DNA of 64,000 nt from Pasteurellaceae bacterium Pebbles2 (GTDB lineage: Bacteria > Pseudomonadota > Gammaproteobacteria > Enterobacterales > Pasteurellaceae): assembly GCA_023101505.1 (NCBI GenBank), contig LVZA01000001.1, forward strand, positions 1,488,001 through 1,552,000, written 5' to 3'. Shown one piece after another: positions 1 to 8,574 of the stretch (its first letter is position 1; the number at the start of each line of letters is the position of its first letter). Made by a program: the position numbers and the translations under genes. The notes beneath the pieces are model-generated. The model did no database searches and had not been told where the DNA came from. It saw only the letters and a program-made list of their open reading frames with translations.

Positions 1-555
1 GTGGCGAAAAATAGCCCGCATTTGGAATTATTTAACAAAAAAGACATTGAAGTTTTATTGCTTTCTGACCGCATCGACGAATGGACATTGAGCTACTTAA
101 CCGAATTCGACGGCAAGCCGTTACAGCCAATTACTAAAGCCGATTTGGATTTGGGCGATTTGGCGGATAAGGAAGAAGAAAGCCAAAAAGAAAGCGACCA
201 AGCCTTGCAATCTTTTGTGGAACGAGTGAAAACCTTGTTAGGTGAGCGAGTGAAAGATGTGCGATTAACGCATCGCTTAACCGACACGGCAGCGGTTGTG
301 TCCACGGATAATGACCAAATGACCACGCAAATGGCGAAACTTTTTGCAATGAGCGGACAGCCAATGCCTGAAGTGAAATACACCTTTGAGCTAAATCCTG
401 AACACGCTTTAGTGAAAAAAGTCGCCGATCTTGCCGATGAAAACGAGTTCGCAAACTGGGTGGAATTATTACTCGAACAGGCAATGTTCTCGGAGCGAGG
501 CACGCTTGAAAACCCAGCGGCATTCGTGAAGCGAATGAATGCGTTATTAGCTTAA
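1..555 (+). CDS. htpG: HtpG (Hsp90 chaperone), C-terminal part
   Basis: C-terminal 184 residues of the cytoplasmic Hsp90-family chaperone HtpG; the 5' part lies outside the window, so the GTG at base 1 is an internal codon. The visible part matches the end of the middle domain ([20 protein letters not shown]) followed by the C-terminal dimerisation domain, ending [12 protein letters not shown]. An acidic, lysine-rich linker ([14 protein letters not shown]) precedes the dimerisation domain, as is usual in gamma-proteobacterial HtpG. The ATPase domain cannot be judged. Identification is confident from the C-terminal sequence. Confidence 0.95.
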   Translation: MAKNSPHLELFNKKDIEVLLLSDRIDEWTLSYLTEFDGKPLQPITKADLDLGDLADKEEESQKESDQALQSFVERVKTLLGERVKDVRLTHRLTDTAAVVSTDNDQMTTQMAKLFAMSGQPMPEVKYTFELNPEHALVKKVADLADENEFANWVELLLEQAMFSERGTLENPAAFVKRMNALLA

Positions 556-612
556 ACAAAGCTTTTTCGCTTCTCTGATGGCTTAGGGAAGCGAAAATAA
601 AATGCAATTTCA

Positions 613-1338
613 ATGATGACGACATTTATCGCTTGGGCAAATATTCAACAGGCATTTCCGTTTGATGAAATGCCTTTAGCTCTTGTGCCTGAAAAATTAC
701 GCCAAGTTATCGATGGCAATAGCAAGGTGAAACAACGTCAACAATGCCGTCGCTTGGCACATTTTTTATTATGGCAACTCTGCAAAAAAGCGAAAATTAA
801 CACCGCACTTTTGGCTGATATCCAGCGTACGACAACAGGGCGACCTTATTTCCCTGCGGAAAATATTGATTTTAATATTAGCCATTCAGGCGATTGGGTG
901 GCAGTGGTGTTAAATGTGAGCCAAAATGAAAAAAGTGCGGTGGGAATTGACATCGAATTTGTCAAAAAGGCCCGAAATTACACCGCACTTTTAGCACACT
1001 TTGGCGCAGCGCAAGAGCAACAATGGTTCTCACAGCAAGCCAATGAAGAAGCGGCGTTTTACCAAATTTGGTGCGGGCGAGAAGCCTTGCTGAAATCGCA
1101 AGGTGTAGGTATCGCCAAATTGTCAGAAGTGCAACATTTCCCTTTACAGCATCAATTATATTCTCAGCATTGCCCACAAGGTCGATTAATATTTAGCGCA
1201 GAATTGCCTTTTTATTTAGCGATTTTTGGTGCGCAACAAAGCCTAGATCAGCTTCAATGTTTTGCGTGGCAGGATCAGCAACTGTGCGCAACTCAGTTCA
1301 AAAATTGCCTCGATTACGTAGTAAATCCCACAAAATAA
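613..1338 (+). CDS. 4'-phosphopantetheinyl transferase superfamily protein (Sfp-type)
   Basis: 241-residue protein of the Sfp/AcpT class, which transfers phosphopantetheine from CoA to a serine of carrier proteins. Seen: FNISHSGDWVAVVL (the substrate-binding SHS-like block), then the Mg-binding motif VGIDIEF near residue 115 and WCGREALLKSQG near 155, the counterpart of the family WxxKEAxxK motif. Length fits the Sfp class rather than the short AcpS class. Starts at tandem ATGs (613/616) with no obvious Shine-Dalgarno sequence, so the exact start is uncertain. Two uptake signals lie inside the gene (near 933 and 981). The partner carrier protein is not visible; in Haemophilus a likely job is activating ACP or a siderophore/lipid carrier, which is inference. 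Confidence 0.85.
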   Translation: MMTTFIAWANIQQAFPFDEMPLALVPEKLRQVIDGNSKVKQRQQCRRLAHFLLWQLCKKAKINTALLADIQRTTTGRPYFPAENIDFNISHSGDWVAVVLNVSQNEKSAVGIDIEFVKKARNYTALLAHFGAAQEQQWFSQQANEEAAFYQIWCGREALLKSQGVGIAKLSEVQHFPLQHQLYSQHCPQGRLIFSAELPFYLAIFGAQQSLDQLQCFAWQDQQLCATQFKNCLDYVVNPTK

Positions 1339-1444
1339 ATTATTTTTTGTGACCAAGTTCAAATTCTTAAGAAAAATTTGAAACTTTGCTTTATTTTTTT
1401 AGTATGCTTATGCCTTGCAGTATAAATGATTAGGAAGCAGTATT

Positions 1445-2068
1445 ATGCCTAAAATGCAATCCTTTACTCAAAAGGATATTGAAATTATTGATGAAACGTT
1501 AGTTTATGACGGTTTCTTTAAGCTGAAAAAAATTCGCTTTCGCCACAAATTATTTGCTGGCGGAATGAGCGACATCGTAACCCGAGAATTATTAGTCAAA
1601 GGCGCAGCTTCGGCGGTAATTGCCTATGATCCAAAGCGTGATGAAGTGGTGATGGTGGAGCAAGTGCGCATTGGCGCATACGATCCTACATTGCCTAATT
1701 CACCTTGGTTATTAGAGCTTATCGCTGGAATGGTGGAAAGCGGCGAAACACCCGAAAGTGTGGCGTTGCGAGAAAGCCAAGAAGAAGCTGGCATTGAAGT
1801 TAGCCATTTAGAGCACGCATTAAGCGTGTGGGATAGCCCAGGTGGCGTATTAGAACGCATTCATTTATTTGCAGGAAAAGTAGATAGCAGCAAAGCAACA
1901 GGTTTGCACGGGCTTGCCACGGAAAATGAAGACATTAAAGTCCACGTACTTTCTCGTGAACAAGCTTACCAGTTAATGGAACAAGGCTTAATTGATAATG
2001 GAATTGCTGTAATGGGGCTACAATGGTTGCAACTGCATTATGCAGATTTACAACAAAAGTGGCTATAA
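1445..2068 (+). CDS. nudF: ADP-ribose pyrophosphatase (Nudix hydrolase)
   Basis: 207-residue Nudix hydrolase expected to cleave ADP-ribose to AMP and ribose 5-phosphate. The Nudix box is readable as G-M-V-E-S-G-E-T-P-E-S-V-A-L-R-E-S-Q-E-E-A-G-I (G x5 E x7 REx2EExG) near residues 98-120. The N-terminal beta region with FRHKLFAGGMSDIVTRELL is typical of the NudF subfamily. It is directly followed by cpdA in the same direction, an arrangement like that of E. coli and H. influenzae although the intervening yqiB is missing. The start is preceded by AGGAAGC, giving a reasonable ribosome binding site. Confidence 0.92.
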   Translation: MPKMQSFTQKDIEIIDETLVYDGFFKLKKIRFRHKLFAGGMSDIVTRELLVKGAASAVIAYDPKRDEVVMVEQVRIGAYDPTLPNSPWLLELIAGMVESGETPESVALRESQEEAGIEVSHLEHALSVWDSPGGVLERIHLFAGKVDSSKATGLHGLATENEDIKVHVLSREQAYQLMEQGLIDNGIAVMGLQWLQLHYADLQQKWL

Positions 2069-2101
2069 GTATGACAAATTTAACGGAAAGGAGGCGTGGT
2101 G

Positions 2102-2926
2102 ATGACAGTATGTGATAATCAAAAAGATGATCATATTCGTTTTATTCAAATCACTGATCCTCATTTATTTAAAGAACCAATAGGCGAATTATTGGGCATT
2201 AATACACAGGCAAGTTTCCAACAAGTTTTAACTGAAATTCAACGTTCAGGCACAAATTATCAATTTGTCCTTGCCACTGGCGACCTTGTACAAGATGGTA
2301 GCGAAGAGGGGTATCAACGCTTTTGTCAGCTCATCAAACCATTGCAAAAACCTGTTTATTGGATTCCCGGTAATCACGATTTTCAACCTAATATGGTCAA
2401 GGTATTTAATGAAAATCAACAAACCGTGCGCTCGGATAAACATCTTTTATTAGGTGAAAAATGGCAAATCGTCTTGCTAGATAGCCAAGTTTCAGGCGTG
2501 CCACACGGTGAATTAAGCCAATATCAACTTGAATGGCTTGATGAAAAACTGCAAGAATATCAAGAGCGTTATTCTTTAATCGTCTTGCATCATCATTTGC
2601 TTTCAACCAATTCAGCTTGGTTAGATCAGCATAATTTGCGCAATGCGAATGAACTGGCTCAAATTTTGGCTAAATACGAAAATGTTCGAGGCATTTTACA
2701 CGGACATATTCATCAACAAGTTGATGCGGAATGGAATGGTTACCGCTTAATGTGCACACCATCTACGAGCGTGCAATTTAAGCCAGATCATAATGCTTTC
2801 ACATTAGATGATTTGCAACCTGCTTGGCGTGAAGTAAGCCTATTGGAAAATGGCGAAATCGAAACCCAAATTCACCGCATTCAACAAGCGCAATTTTTAC
2901 CAAATATGCACGAAGCAGGCTATTAA
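2102..2926 (+). CDS. cpdA: 3',5'-cyclic-AMP phosphodiesterase
   Basis: Class III cyclic nucleotide phosphodiesterase (CpdA/Icc) that degrades cAMP and so damps CRP signalling. Metallophosphoesterase motifs are visible: ITDPHLF (D-x-H), ATGDLVQDG (G-D), PGNHDF (GNH-D/E), VLHHHLL and HGHIHQQ, spread over the first ~210 residues; together these bind the dinuclear metal centre. In-frame GTG codons exist at 2096 and 2099, but the strong AAAGGAGG at 2087-2094 sits 7 bases before ATG 2102, so that start is chosen. Probably co-transcribed with nudF (gap 33 bases). This window also has a consensus CRP site near 52168, so cAMP turnover is relevant locally. Confidence 0.93.
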   Translation: MTVCDNQKDDHIRFIQITDPHLFKEPIGELLGINTQASFQQVLTEIQRSGTNYQFVLATGDLVQDGSEEGYQRFCQLIKPLQKPVYWIPGNHDFQPNMVKVFNENQQTVRSDKHLLLGEKWQIVLLDSQVSGVPHGELSQYQLEWLDEKLQEYQERYSLIVLHHHLLSTNSAWLDQHNLRNANELAQILAKYENVRGILHGHIHQQVDAEWNGYRLMCTPSTSVQFKPDHNAFTLDDLQPAWREVSLLENGEIETQIHRIQQAQFLPNMHEAGY

Positions 2927-2930
2927 TTAG

Positions 2931-2958
2931 TTGCTTTTTTCGAGATTTTGGTTAGAAT
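2931..2958 (+). promoter_or_regulatory. rpsO promoter
   Basis: TTGCTT at 2931-2936 and TAGAAT at 2953-2958 with a 16-base spacer, followed by a leader of about 65 bases before rpsO. A long structured leader fits the S15 autoregulation known in enterobacteria, but I cannot establish a pseudoknot by eye. Confidence 0.65.
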
Positions 2959-3029
2959 AGCCACTCCTGTCGTCGCTGAATTAGAGATCGGCGAACGATG
3001 TATTATTAACATCTCTTTAGGAGTAAAAA

Positions 3030-3299
3030 ATGTCTCTAAGCGTAGAAAAAAAAGCAGCGATCGTTGCTGAATTCGGTCGTGATGCAAAAGACACTGGTTC
3101 ATCAGAAGTTCAAATCGCATTATTAACTGCACAAATCAACCACTTACAAGGCCACTTTGCTGCACATAAAAAAGACCACCACGGTCGCCGCGGTTTATTA
3201 CGTATGGTTTCACGTCGTCGTAAATTATTAGACTACTTAAAACGTACAGACTTAGCGAAATACCAAGACACAATCGCACGTTTAGGTTTACGTCGCTAA
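3030..3299 (+). CDS. rpsO: 30S ribosomal protein S15
   Basis: 89-residue primary 16S rRNA-binding protein, full length for the family. Characteristic sequence: [49 protein letters not shown] and the end RLGLRR. The ribosome binding site TTTAGGAG is at 3016-3023. Codon use is strongly biased, as for a highly expressed gene. It stands alone between its own promoter and a strong terminator; pnp, often downstream in other bacteria, is absent here. Confidence 0.98.
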   Translation: MSLSVEKKAAIVAEFGRDAKDTGSSEVQIALLTAQINHLQGHFAAHKKDHHGRRGLLRMVSRRRKLLDYLKRTDLAKYQDTIARLGLRR

Positions 3300-3321
3300 T
3301 TTTAAGTCAAATTGATTTACT

Positions 3322-3347
3322 AAAGCACCCATTTGGGTGCTTTTTTA
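3322..3347 (+). terminator. rpsO rho-independent terminator
   Basis: Perfect 9-bp stem AAAGCACCC / GGGTGCTTT with an ATTT loop, followed by a T-rich run. An uptake signal (AAAGTGCGGT) follows about 10 bases later. Confidence 0.9.
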
Positions 3348-3420
3348 TTACATAAAAAGTGCGGTGCAAAATTAAATTGTTTTAAAAAAAAGCAAATAAA
3401 CAAGATTTTCACTTTCGCAC

Positions 3421-3449
3421 TTGACAGAAAAACATAAAATCCGTATTAT
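3421..3449 (+). promoter_or_regulatory. tRNA-Ser promoter
   Basis: Consensus TTGACA at 3421-3426 and TATTAT at 3444-3449 separated by 17 bases, placed 18 bases before the mature tRNA 5' end; a strong sigma-70 promoter typical for a tRNA gene. Confidence 0.85.
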
Positions 3450-3467
3450 TCACCACGCTTAAATCAC

Positions 3468-3557
3468 GGAGGAATGGTCGAGTGGTTGAAGGCACCGGTC
3501 TTGAAAACCGGCGAGGGTTTACGCCCTCCGTGAGTTCGAATCTCACTTCCTCCGCCA
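3468..3557 (+). tRNA. tRNA-Ser (anticodon TGA)
   Basis: Ninety-base class II tRNA with encoded CCA. The acceptor stem GGAGGAA pairs with TTCCTCC, the anticodon arm is CCGGT-CTTGAAA-ACCGG (anticodon TGA at 3502-3504), there is a long variable arm (GAGGG...CCCTC) and the T-loop has GTTCGAATC. This is the integration site of the prophage: bases 3500-3557 are repeated exactly at 38444-38501, and the tRNA stays intact because the phage carries the 3' part. Confidence 0.97.
3500..3557 (+). repeat. Prophage attachment core, left copy
   Basis: 58-bp direct repeat covering the anticodon loop through the CCA end of tRNA-Ser, identical to 38444-38501. The two copies bracket int at one end and portal/cos at the other, as expected for attL/attR made by a tyrosine recombinase. 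Confidence 0.9.
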
Positions 3558-3594
3558 CTTTCTTAGAAAGTCGTTAGCTAGTAACCTTGTAAAA

Positions 3595-4683
3595 TCAATA
3601 GCTTACGGCTTTTTTATTTTCTGCGATTTCTTCCTGACTATCATTTTCTGCCACCATTTTTGATGTATCTAAGACTGCGTTTGACGAAAATTTGACTTGG
3701 TTTGCGTAAGTCAAAAGATGATTTGCATTTAAGTGAGCGTACTTTTGTACCATCTCAATAGTTTCCCAACCGCCTAATTCTTTCAATACTAATAATGGTG
3801 TGCCATTTTGGACGTGCCAACTTGCCCAAGTATGGCGTAAATCGTGAAAGCGGAAATCTGTAATGCCCGCACGAGTTAAAGCACGTTTAAAATCTTCTCG
3901 GTCAATATCGCTAATTAGCTTGCCTTTTCCTCGGTGGAAAACATAAGCTGAAATACGCTTTGCCATTTTTTCTTGCAAGAATAACATTGCTTCTTCGCCT
4001 AATGGCAAGGCACGAGGGCGGCCTGATTTGGCAATATCGCCAGTGACAATCGCCAACTTGCGATCAAAATCGACTTTATCCCAAGTCATCGTCAAAATTT
4101 CAGTCATTCTTGCTCCAGTCATTAAAGCAAATAAACAAACTTCTTTTAACCAGTCCAAGTTCAAACAATCAATTAGACGGTTTGCCTCTTCTCTTGTTAT
4201 CCAACGCACACGCTTTTTGGGTTCTTTGTTGCGTTCGATATAAGGAATACTATCCACCCACCCCGCTTGCTTCGCTAAATTTAGTGCACGCATAATTGAT
4301 GTGCGATAGCGATTTTGCGTAGATGGCGATAACTTGCGCCCCGATTTTGAATGTGTAGGCATATTATTATAAATATCGTCGCTAGTAAGTGTGTTGAGAG
4401 TTTTATTCCCAATCACACTACGCCAATATTTAGCGTGCCATACCTTACTTTCAACATCTTTTTGATGTTCAGCCTCTTGCAAAAAACGGATTAACGCTTC
4501 TTCCACAGTACGCTCAGGCTTTTTATTTAACTGTGCTATCTGCCAAGCATCGTGCTTTAACTTATCGTGCAGCTCTTGAGCTAATTTTTTGTCAGTCGTT
4601 TTACTAGAGAGTCGAATTCGCTCTCCGTTTGGGGTGCAAAAGTCAATTTGCCAGACACCGAATTTGTTTTTTCTGATCGGCAT
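3595..4683 (-). CDS. int: Tyrosine recombinase integrase
   Basis: 362-residue phage integrase. An N-terminal arm-binding/SAM-like region is followed by the catalytic domain with the first Arg in LMTGARMTEIL, and HDLRHTWASW (H-x-L-R-H), LGGWETIEMVQKYAHL containing the GW and the nucleophilic Tyr. It is immediately next to the tRNA-Ser attachment site and transcribed towards it. Its start overlaps the upstream xis-like gene by about 100 bases in another frame, so the two are translationally linked. It is the last gene of the leftward early operon, an order that ties integrase expression to the lytic transcript. The last ~65 bases are duplicated beyond the right att copy. Confidence 0.95.
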   Translation of the reverse strand: MPIRKNKFGVWQIDFCTPNGERIRLSSKTTDKKLAQELHDKLKHDAWQIAQLNKKPERTVEEALIRFLQEAEHQKDVESKVWHAKYWRSVIGNKTLNTLTSDDIYNNMPTHSKSGRKLSPSTQNRYRTSIMRALNLAKQAGWVDSIPYIERNKEPKKRVRWITREEANRLIDCLNLDWLKEVCLFALMTGARMTEILTMTWDKVDFDRKLAIVTGDIAKSGRPRALPLGEEAMLFLQEKMAKRISAYVFHRGKGKLISDIDREDFKRALTRAGITDFRFHDLRHTWASWHVQNGTPLLVLKELGGWETIEMVQKYAHLNANHLLTYANQVKFSSNAVLDTSKMVAENDSQEEIAENKKAVSY

Positions 4684-4916
4684 TTTATATCCTCCTTAAA
4701 GCTATCGCCGACCTGCGTGTATAGATAGCCTATATTATTTTGTTTTTCTATATTACGGTCAAGATCTTCACGGAATATTCGCCAAACTCCGCCACCTTTC
4801 ATTTTAAAAAATCCCCACCTAAAGCGATTTGCATAAACAGTGGCATAACTCAACTGCAATAAATTAGCCACATCACTAATTGATAATGCTTTTTCACCAT
4901 TTTCAAGTTCATTCAT
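4581..4916 (-). CDS. Helix-turn-helix protein, probable excisionase/regulator
   Basis: 111-residue protein whose first 60 residues look like an excisionase-type winged helix (LSISDVANLLQLSYATVYANRF ... GVWRIFREDLDR). Its position directly before int and the 103-base out-of-frame overlap with the int start fit a directionality factor. The C-terminal ~50 residues lie over the int start and may be poorly conserved. Excisionase is inference from size, fold and place; a general phage regulator is the alternative. Confidence 0.6.
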   Translation of the reverse strand: MNELENGEKALSISDVANLLQLSYATVYANRFRWGFFKMKGGGVWRIFREDLDRNIEKQNNIGYLYTQVGDSFKEDIKCRSEKTNSVSGKLTFAPQTESEFDSLVKRLTKN

Positions 4917-4918
4917 AG

Positions 4919-5116
4919 CTAATCCCCCAACGCCACAACTCTAACACTCACTAACACCGCAATAAAACTCGCACAATATGCCAAACCAAACAGCACAAAA
5001 GCTCGATAAAATCGCCACGACCACACAGGCGAATGGTCAAATAATAAAAAGCTCACCCAAAGGCAGAAAAATGTTAGCGCACATAGCATCAAAAAAATCA
5101 TTAACACAAATAACAT
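4919..5116 (-). CDS. Small membrane protein, unknown
   Basis: 65 residues with two hydrophobic helices (about 1-25 and 38-60: LMIFLMLCALTFFCLWVSFLLF and FVLFGLAYCASFIAVLVSV) separated by a short loop. It sits 2 bases upstream of the xis-like gene and 11 bases downstream of the replication gene in the early operon, so co-expression is likely. No family recognised; a role in superinfection exclusion or host takeover is possible but not shown. Confidence 0.55.
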   Translation of the reverse strand: MLFVLMIFLMLCALTFFCLWVSFLLFDHSPVWSWRFYRAFVLFGLAYCASFIAVLVSVRVVALGD

Positions 5117-5127
5117 AAAGTACCTAC

Positions 5128-7371
5128 CTAAATCATTTCCAACTCACGCCCATTCCACGAAAGCGACATACCCGCATAAATATCGACTTTTTCGCCCTTA
5201 ATTAAGCGACAAAGACGATAATCAGTAATCCAACGGGACGAAATTTGCCGTGCAAGTAAAAATTCACGTAAAATTTCAACCTCGTTACGGTGAATGCGCA
5301 TAAATTCAACGGTGTCATTCACTTTCTCAGGGTTACAGTTACTGACACAAGTCCTAGGGGCGGAAAATCCGCCCATATTAGGGTCGCTTTGCTCCCTTGT
5401 ATCAAGCTCCGCAACCACGTTCACTTTGCGTTTTAAAATCCATTGTTTTAATCGAGTTTTCACCCAATCCAAGCAACGGCTTAAACGCACACCGTCAATT
5501 TTTTGACGGGTTTCACCGAATTTATTCGGCTCTGTTTGGCAATAGTGCAATCGCACCGCCTGATCGGCACGTTTCGTCATCGTGCCGCCTTGTCGTTTAA
5601 TGTAAGATGCAAAACAACCTACATCTGCCACTAAACGCATTTCTTCTAATTCTTCATCGCTAATATCTCCTGCCGTTAATCGACGTAACTCACGCCAAAC
5701 GCCAACGCTTGGCACACCGTAAAATTGAAACTGGCGAATATGCCAAAGGCTCGCCCACGCTCTCGCTCGTTTCGCATTATCTTTTAACAATAATTCGGGG
5801 TCTTCATCTGAACGTTCATCATCTTTAGCGAAACCGTCTACATTTTTAGCAATATATTTCGCAATATAAGCCGTGGCAGAACCCTTTTCAGGGTCGATTT
5901 CTTCCACTAAAAAACGGTGTTCTTTCGCCCCACGTTCATTGCCGTCTTCTTCTAATGCCTTATTGCGAAATAAGGTGATCACTTCTTCTTTCTGCTCAGG
6001 CTTCACAAACATCAATAAATGCCAGTGTGGCGTAGCATCGTGATGTGGCTCGGCAACACGCATTCCATAAAAACGAATACCACGTTTTGCCAATAACGCA
6101 CGAGTTTTCACCCACACCGAATTTAAATATTTATGTGTTTTATTCGGGCTCGCCCCATTCCATTTAGGATTGTCCAAGCCATTAAATAACGTAGCGTGAT
6201 AACGACTAGGCGCAGTCAAGGTTAAAAATAACGGCACATCGCCCTGATCTTCCGCCCACGCTTCCACACCGTTTAACATTGTCATCATTAAATGACGTCT
6301 ATTCACAGGGTTAGTGTCAGATTTAAATACCATATCTAACAAATCTTGTTGTTCTTCGGGGTTGTCCACATTTTCAATAATCATTGATTTCAAAAAGTCA
6401 TAATTTTTCTTCTGCTGAACATTCCAATCAATCAACGCATTTTTAGAAATATAACTGCTGTAATGCTTACGCACTTCACCGCACGCAATCGCAATATGCT
6501 CAATCATCTGTTTTTGTTTATGACGCATTTGCTTTAACCAATAACGCTCGTCGCAAATTCGCATTAGCGTAACGTCCACGGTTTCTGCTTTCAGTTTTTT
6601 ACGGCGTTGAAAGGTTTCCCAATTTTTTAACGGAAAGCCGATAGCCTCCGCCGCACAGCCTGCGGTGGCATATATCTGCAACATCAATTCATTGATTTCT
6701 TCTGTGCTGAATGCCTTTTCTTTGGCTAATTGCTCATCAGCAAATTCACGTTGTGCTTTGGCAAAGGTCATCGCTAATTGATAGGCAATTTCCGCTAATT
6801 TATTCGAAGATAATAAATAAAATGGCACGCTACCTTTTGCCATTTCACGGTGAACGTGTTGGTTAAATTTGGTGGTCAACGATTGCCATTCAATGTCGGC
6901 TTTTTCTTGCTTAGGGCTGAGTTCATTGGCAAAAGTGCGGTCTGTTTTTGTTGAGAATTGCATTTCTGCTATAAAATCAGGGAAATCAGGCACACCTTTC
7001 TCAAAACTCAACAACCAAGACACATCGACTTTGTATTGCGAAAACACTTTTTTCAACCGCACGCCCAACAGCTCACGCAACCACACATTCGCCGTGCGTA
7101 ATGGGCGGTGTTCGGCTTCTTTAAATTTGGTTAAATGCAATTTGCGAAAGTGTTCACGTTGACGGGCTCGTGGCAACAAATTGAGCCATTTCTCGACAAA
7201 GTCAAAACTTTCAGGGGCAAGTTCCCACAGTTCTAACTGGCTTTCAGTACGTGCAGACGGTGGCACAGGGCGGAATTTTCCACCCTCACCGACCAATGGC
7301 GACACTTGACGGAGCATTCCACGCTCTGCCTTTAATCGCTCATTTTCATCACGTTCATCTTCCCAGCTCAT
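5128..7371 (-). CDS. A: P2 gpA-like rolling-circle replication initiator
   Basis: About 747-residue HUH endonuclease of the P2 gene A family; it nicks the phage origin and starts rolling-circle replication. The HUH metal motif appears as ATPHWHLLMF, and the two-tyrosine motif as TAYIAKYIAKN, matching the paired catalytic tyrosines of P2 gpA. A start at ATG 7371 with AGGTGG upstream is preferred over the in-frame GTG at 7380. It is the largest gene of the leftward early operon. As in P2, the origin is probably inside the gene itself; I could not place it by eye. Confidence 0.9.
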   Translation of the reverse strand: MSWEDERDENERLKAERGMLRQVSPLVGEGGKFRPVPPSARTESQLELWELAPESFDFVEKWLNLLPRARQREHFRKLHLTKFKEAEHRPLRTANVWLRELLGVRLKKVFSQYKVDVSWLLSFEKGVPDFPDFIAEMQFSTKTDRTFANELSPKQEKADIEWQSLTTKFNQHVHREMAKGSVPFYLLSSNKLAEIAYQLAMTFAKAQREFADEQLAKEKAFSTEEINELMLQIYATAGCAAEAIGFPLKNWETFQRRKKLKAETVDVTLMRICDERYWLKQMRHKQKQMIEHIAIACGEVRKHYSSYISKNALIDWNVQQKKNYDFLKSMIIENVDNPEEQQDLLDMVFKSDTNPVNRRHLMMTMLNGVEAWAEDQGDVPLFLTLTAPSRYHATLFNGLDNPKWNGASPNKTHKYLNSVWVKTRALLAKRGIRFYGMRVAEPHHDATPHWHLLMFVKPEQKEEVITLFRNKALEEDGNERGAKEHRFLVEEIDPEKGSATAYIAKYIAKNVDGFAKDDERSDEDPELLLKDNAKRARAWASLWHIRQFQFYGVPSVGVWRELRRLTAGDISDEELEEMRLVADVGCFASYIKRQGGTMTKRADQAVRLHYCQTEPNKFGETRQKIDGVRLSRCLDWVKTRLKQWILKRKVNVVAELDTREQSDPNMGGFSAPRTCVSNCNPEKVNDTVEFMRIHRNEVEILREFLLARQISSRWITDYRLCRLIKGEKVDIYAGMSLSWNGRELEMI

Positions 7372-7383
7372 CACCGCCACCTA

Positions 7384-7659
7384 TTACAATGTTGCTAAAT
7401 AATCATTATGTTGTTGAAACCAGTCTTGCACTTGGTTAGTAATCTCCTTAACCGCCCATTTCAACGCATCAAGGCTTTCTATTTCTTCGGCTTCAAGTTC
7501 ACAGCCTAATAATTCGTCTAACGCTTCCATAAAAGTGCGGTGCGTTTTGCCGACGTTTACCCAGCAATCTCGATCTTCATCGCCAATTCTTAACTGGAAA
7601 CTGCGATTTTCTAAACGGACTAATTGATAAACCGAACCGCTTTTCGTGCTAATCATCAT
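7384..7659 (-). CDS. Early-operon protein, unknown
   Basis: 91-residue acidic soluble protein (rich in E/D between residues 45 and 65), next to the replication initiator. Its ATG overlaps the stop codon of the small membrane ORF upstream (TGA at 7656-7658), indicating coupled translation. An uptake signal (AAAGTGCGGTGCG near 7530) lies within it. No domain recognised. Confidence 0.6.
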   Translation of the reverse strand: MMISTKSGSVYQLVRLENRSFQLRIGDEDRDCWVNVGKTHRTFMEALDELLGCELEAEEIESLDALKWAVKEITNQVQDWFQQHNDYLATL

Positions 7660-7754
7660 TCTTCATCACCCCAACGTGCCAACGCCGCCAAAAGCGATAC
7701 AATCCCCCAAATTAACAGCCCGAAAAAGCTAATTGAAAATAATGTTAGTGCCAT
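7656..7754 (-). CDS. Very small membrane protein (32 aa)
   Basis: 32 codons from ATG 7752-7754: start MALTLFSISFFGLLIW, then IVSLLAALARWGDEE. One transmembrane helix over residues 3-24 and a charged C-terminus. Its start overlaps the end of the upstream 88-residue gene and its stop overlaps the next start, so it fits tightly in the operon and is unlikely to be chance. Too short for usual ORF calling. Function unknown. Confidence 0.5.
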   Translation of the reverse strand: MALTLFSISFFGLLIWGIVSLLAALARWGDEE

Positions 7755-8011
7755 AATTTACCCTCTTGTAATAAGTAATTAGCGGTTCTAACCGCACGTG
7801 CGGTTGGCATAAATTCATCTTCTAAAAAATCAATTAATCGTTCAAAAGCCTTATTGGCTAAACTCACTTGCCCCGCTTTTTGTAAGCGCACCACATCAGC
7901 GGTCATCGCTTCTACATCTCGTGCCAAACGCATTTTTTTCATTAATAAGCGTTCTTTTTCTCTCATCACCCAAAGCATACCCTCGGCATTTAATTTATTA
8001 ATTACGTTCAT
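7745..8011 (-). CDS. Early-operon protein, unknown
   Basis: 88 residues, helical, with basic residues clustered in MREKERLLMKKMRLARDVEAM and a C-terminal TANYLLQEGKLWH. It overlaps the 3' end of the preceding gene (7998-8011) and the start of the small membrane gene, as expected of an operon member. No domain recognised; a DNA- or protein-binding accessory factor of replication is possible only by position. Confidence 0.55.
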   Translation of the reverse strand: MNVINKLNAEGMLWVMREKERLLMKKMRLARDVEAMTADVVRLQKAGQVSLANKAFERLIDFLEDEFMPTARAVRTANYLLQEGKLWH

Positions 8012-8318
8012 TTTTTGTTACCTGATAAAATTCTCTACCTTTTAGCCCTTTCGGCAATCTGCCTAAAAAACCACTCATTCGCTTTAAAAAAGCCTTTAAT
8101 TTCAGTCGTTCTTCTTCACTTAATTCATTCCACGCCCTTGTTCTGCCGTTTTCATCAAATGCTGCAATGCCAGACGCAACACACCATAATTCTTTGTCTT
8201 CAAGGGGCAATTTGTTGTAGGCATTTTCCAACCGATAAAAACTTCCTGTAATCGCCAAGCGTGCATTGCAGCAGCAACGTTGCCAATACGGCATTTCAAT
8301 CTCTTCACCCATTGCCAA
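7998..8318 (-). CDS. Early-operon protein, unknown
   Basis: 106-residue protein with an unusual CCC triplet near the N-terminus (WQRCCCNARLAI) and a basic C-terminus (LKGREFYQVTKNERN). Starts 5 bases after the stop of the upstream coiled-coil-like gene. The in-frame second ATG two codons later is an alternative start. No family recognised. Confidence 0.55.
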   Translation of the reverse strand: MAMGEEIEMPYWQRCCCNARLAITGSFYRLENAYNKLPLEDKELWCVASGIAAFDENGRTRAWNELSEEERLKLKAFLKRMSGFLGRLPKGLKGREFYQVTKNERN

Positions 8319-8323
8319 CCCCC

Positions 8324-8560
8324 TTATTTAAACCAACCGAACAACCGCCCCCAGCAAGGCGTTTTTTGTGTCATCACGTTGTTACGTAGATCCATCACTT
8401 CTTCATCAAGCACATCAAACAAGTTCTCTAACTGATCAATCCGCCGTAATAAATACGCATCAGCTTTCGCCTGATTTTCAACGTCCTTTTTCAACTGCCA
8501 CAAATCAATGCGTTGTTTGTTAAAGTGCGGTGTATTTTTGTTATGTTTTGTTTTAATCAT
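8324..8560 (-). CDS. Small coiled-coil-like phage protein
   Basis: 78 residues with a heptad-like central stretch (LLRRIDQLENLFDVLDEEVMDL) that could form a coiled coil, and a C-terminus CWGRLFGWFK. Belongs to the leftward early operon between the ANR regulator and an unknown gene. An uptake signal (AAAGTGCGGTG near 8523) overlaps the N-terminal region. Function unknown. Confidence 0.5.
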   Translation of the reverse strand: MIKTKHNKNTPHFNKQRIDLWQLKKDVENQAKADAYLLRRIDQLENLFDVLDEEVMDLRNNVMTQKTPCWGRLFGWFK

Positions 8561-8574
8561 TGCTTTGCTCCTGT

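Noticed and set aside
2071-2115. 14-codon ORF between nudF and cpdA
   Set aside because: Contains the cpdA ribosome site and overlaps its start; no sign of an independent peptide, though translational coupling cannot be excluded.
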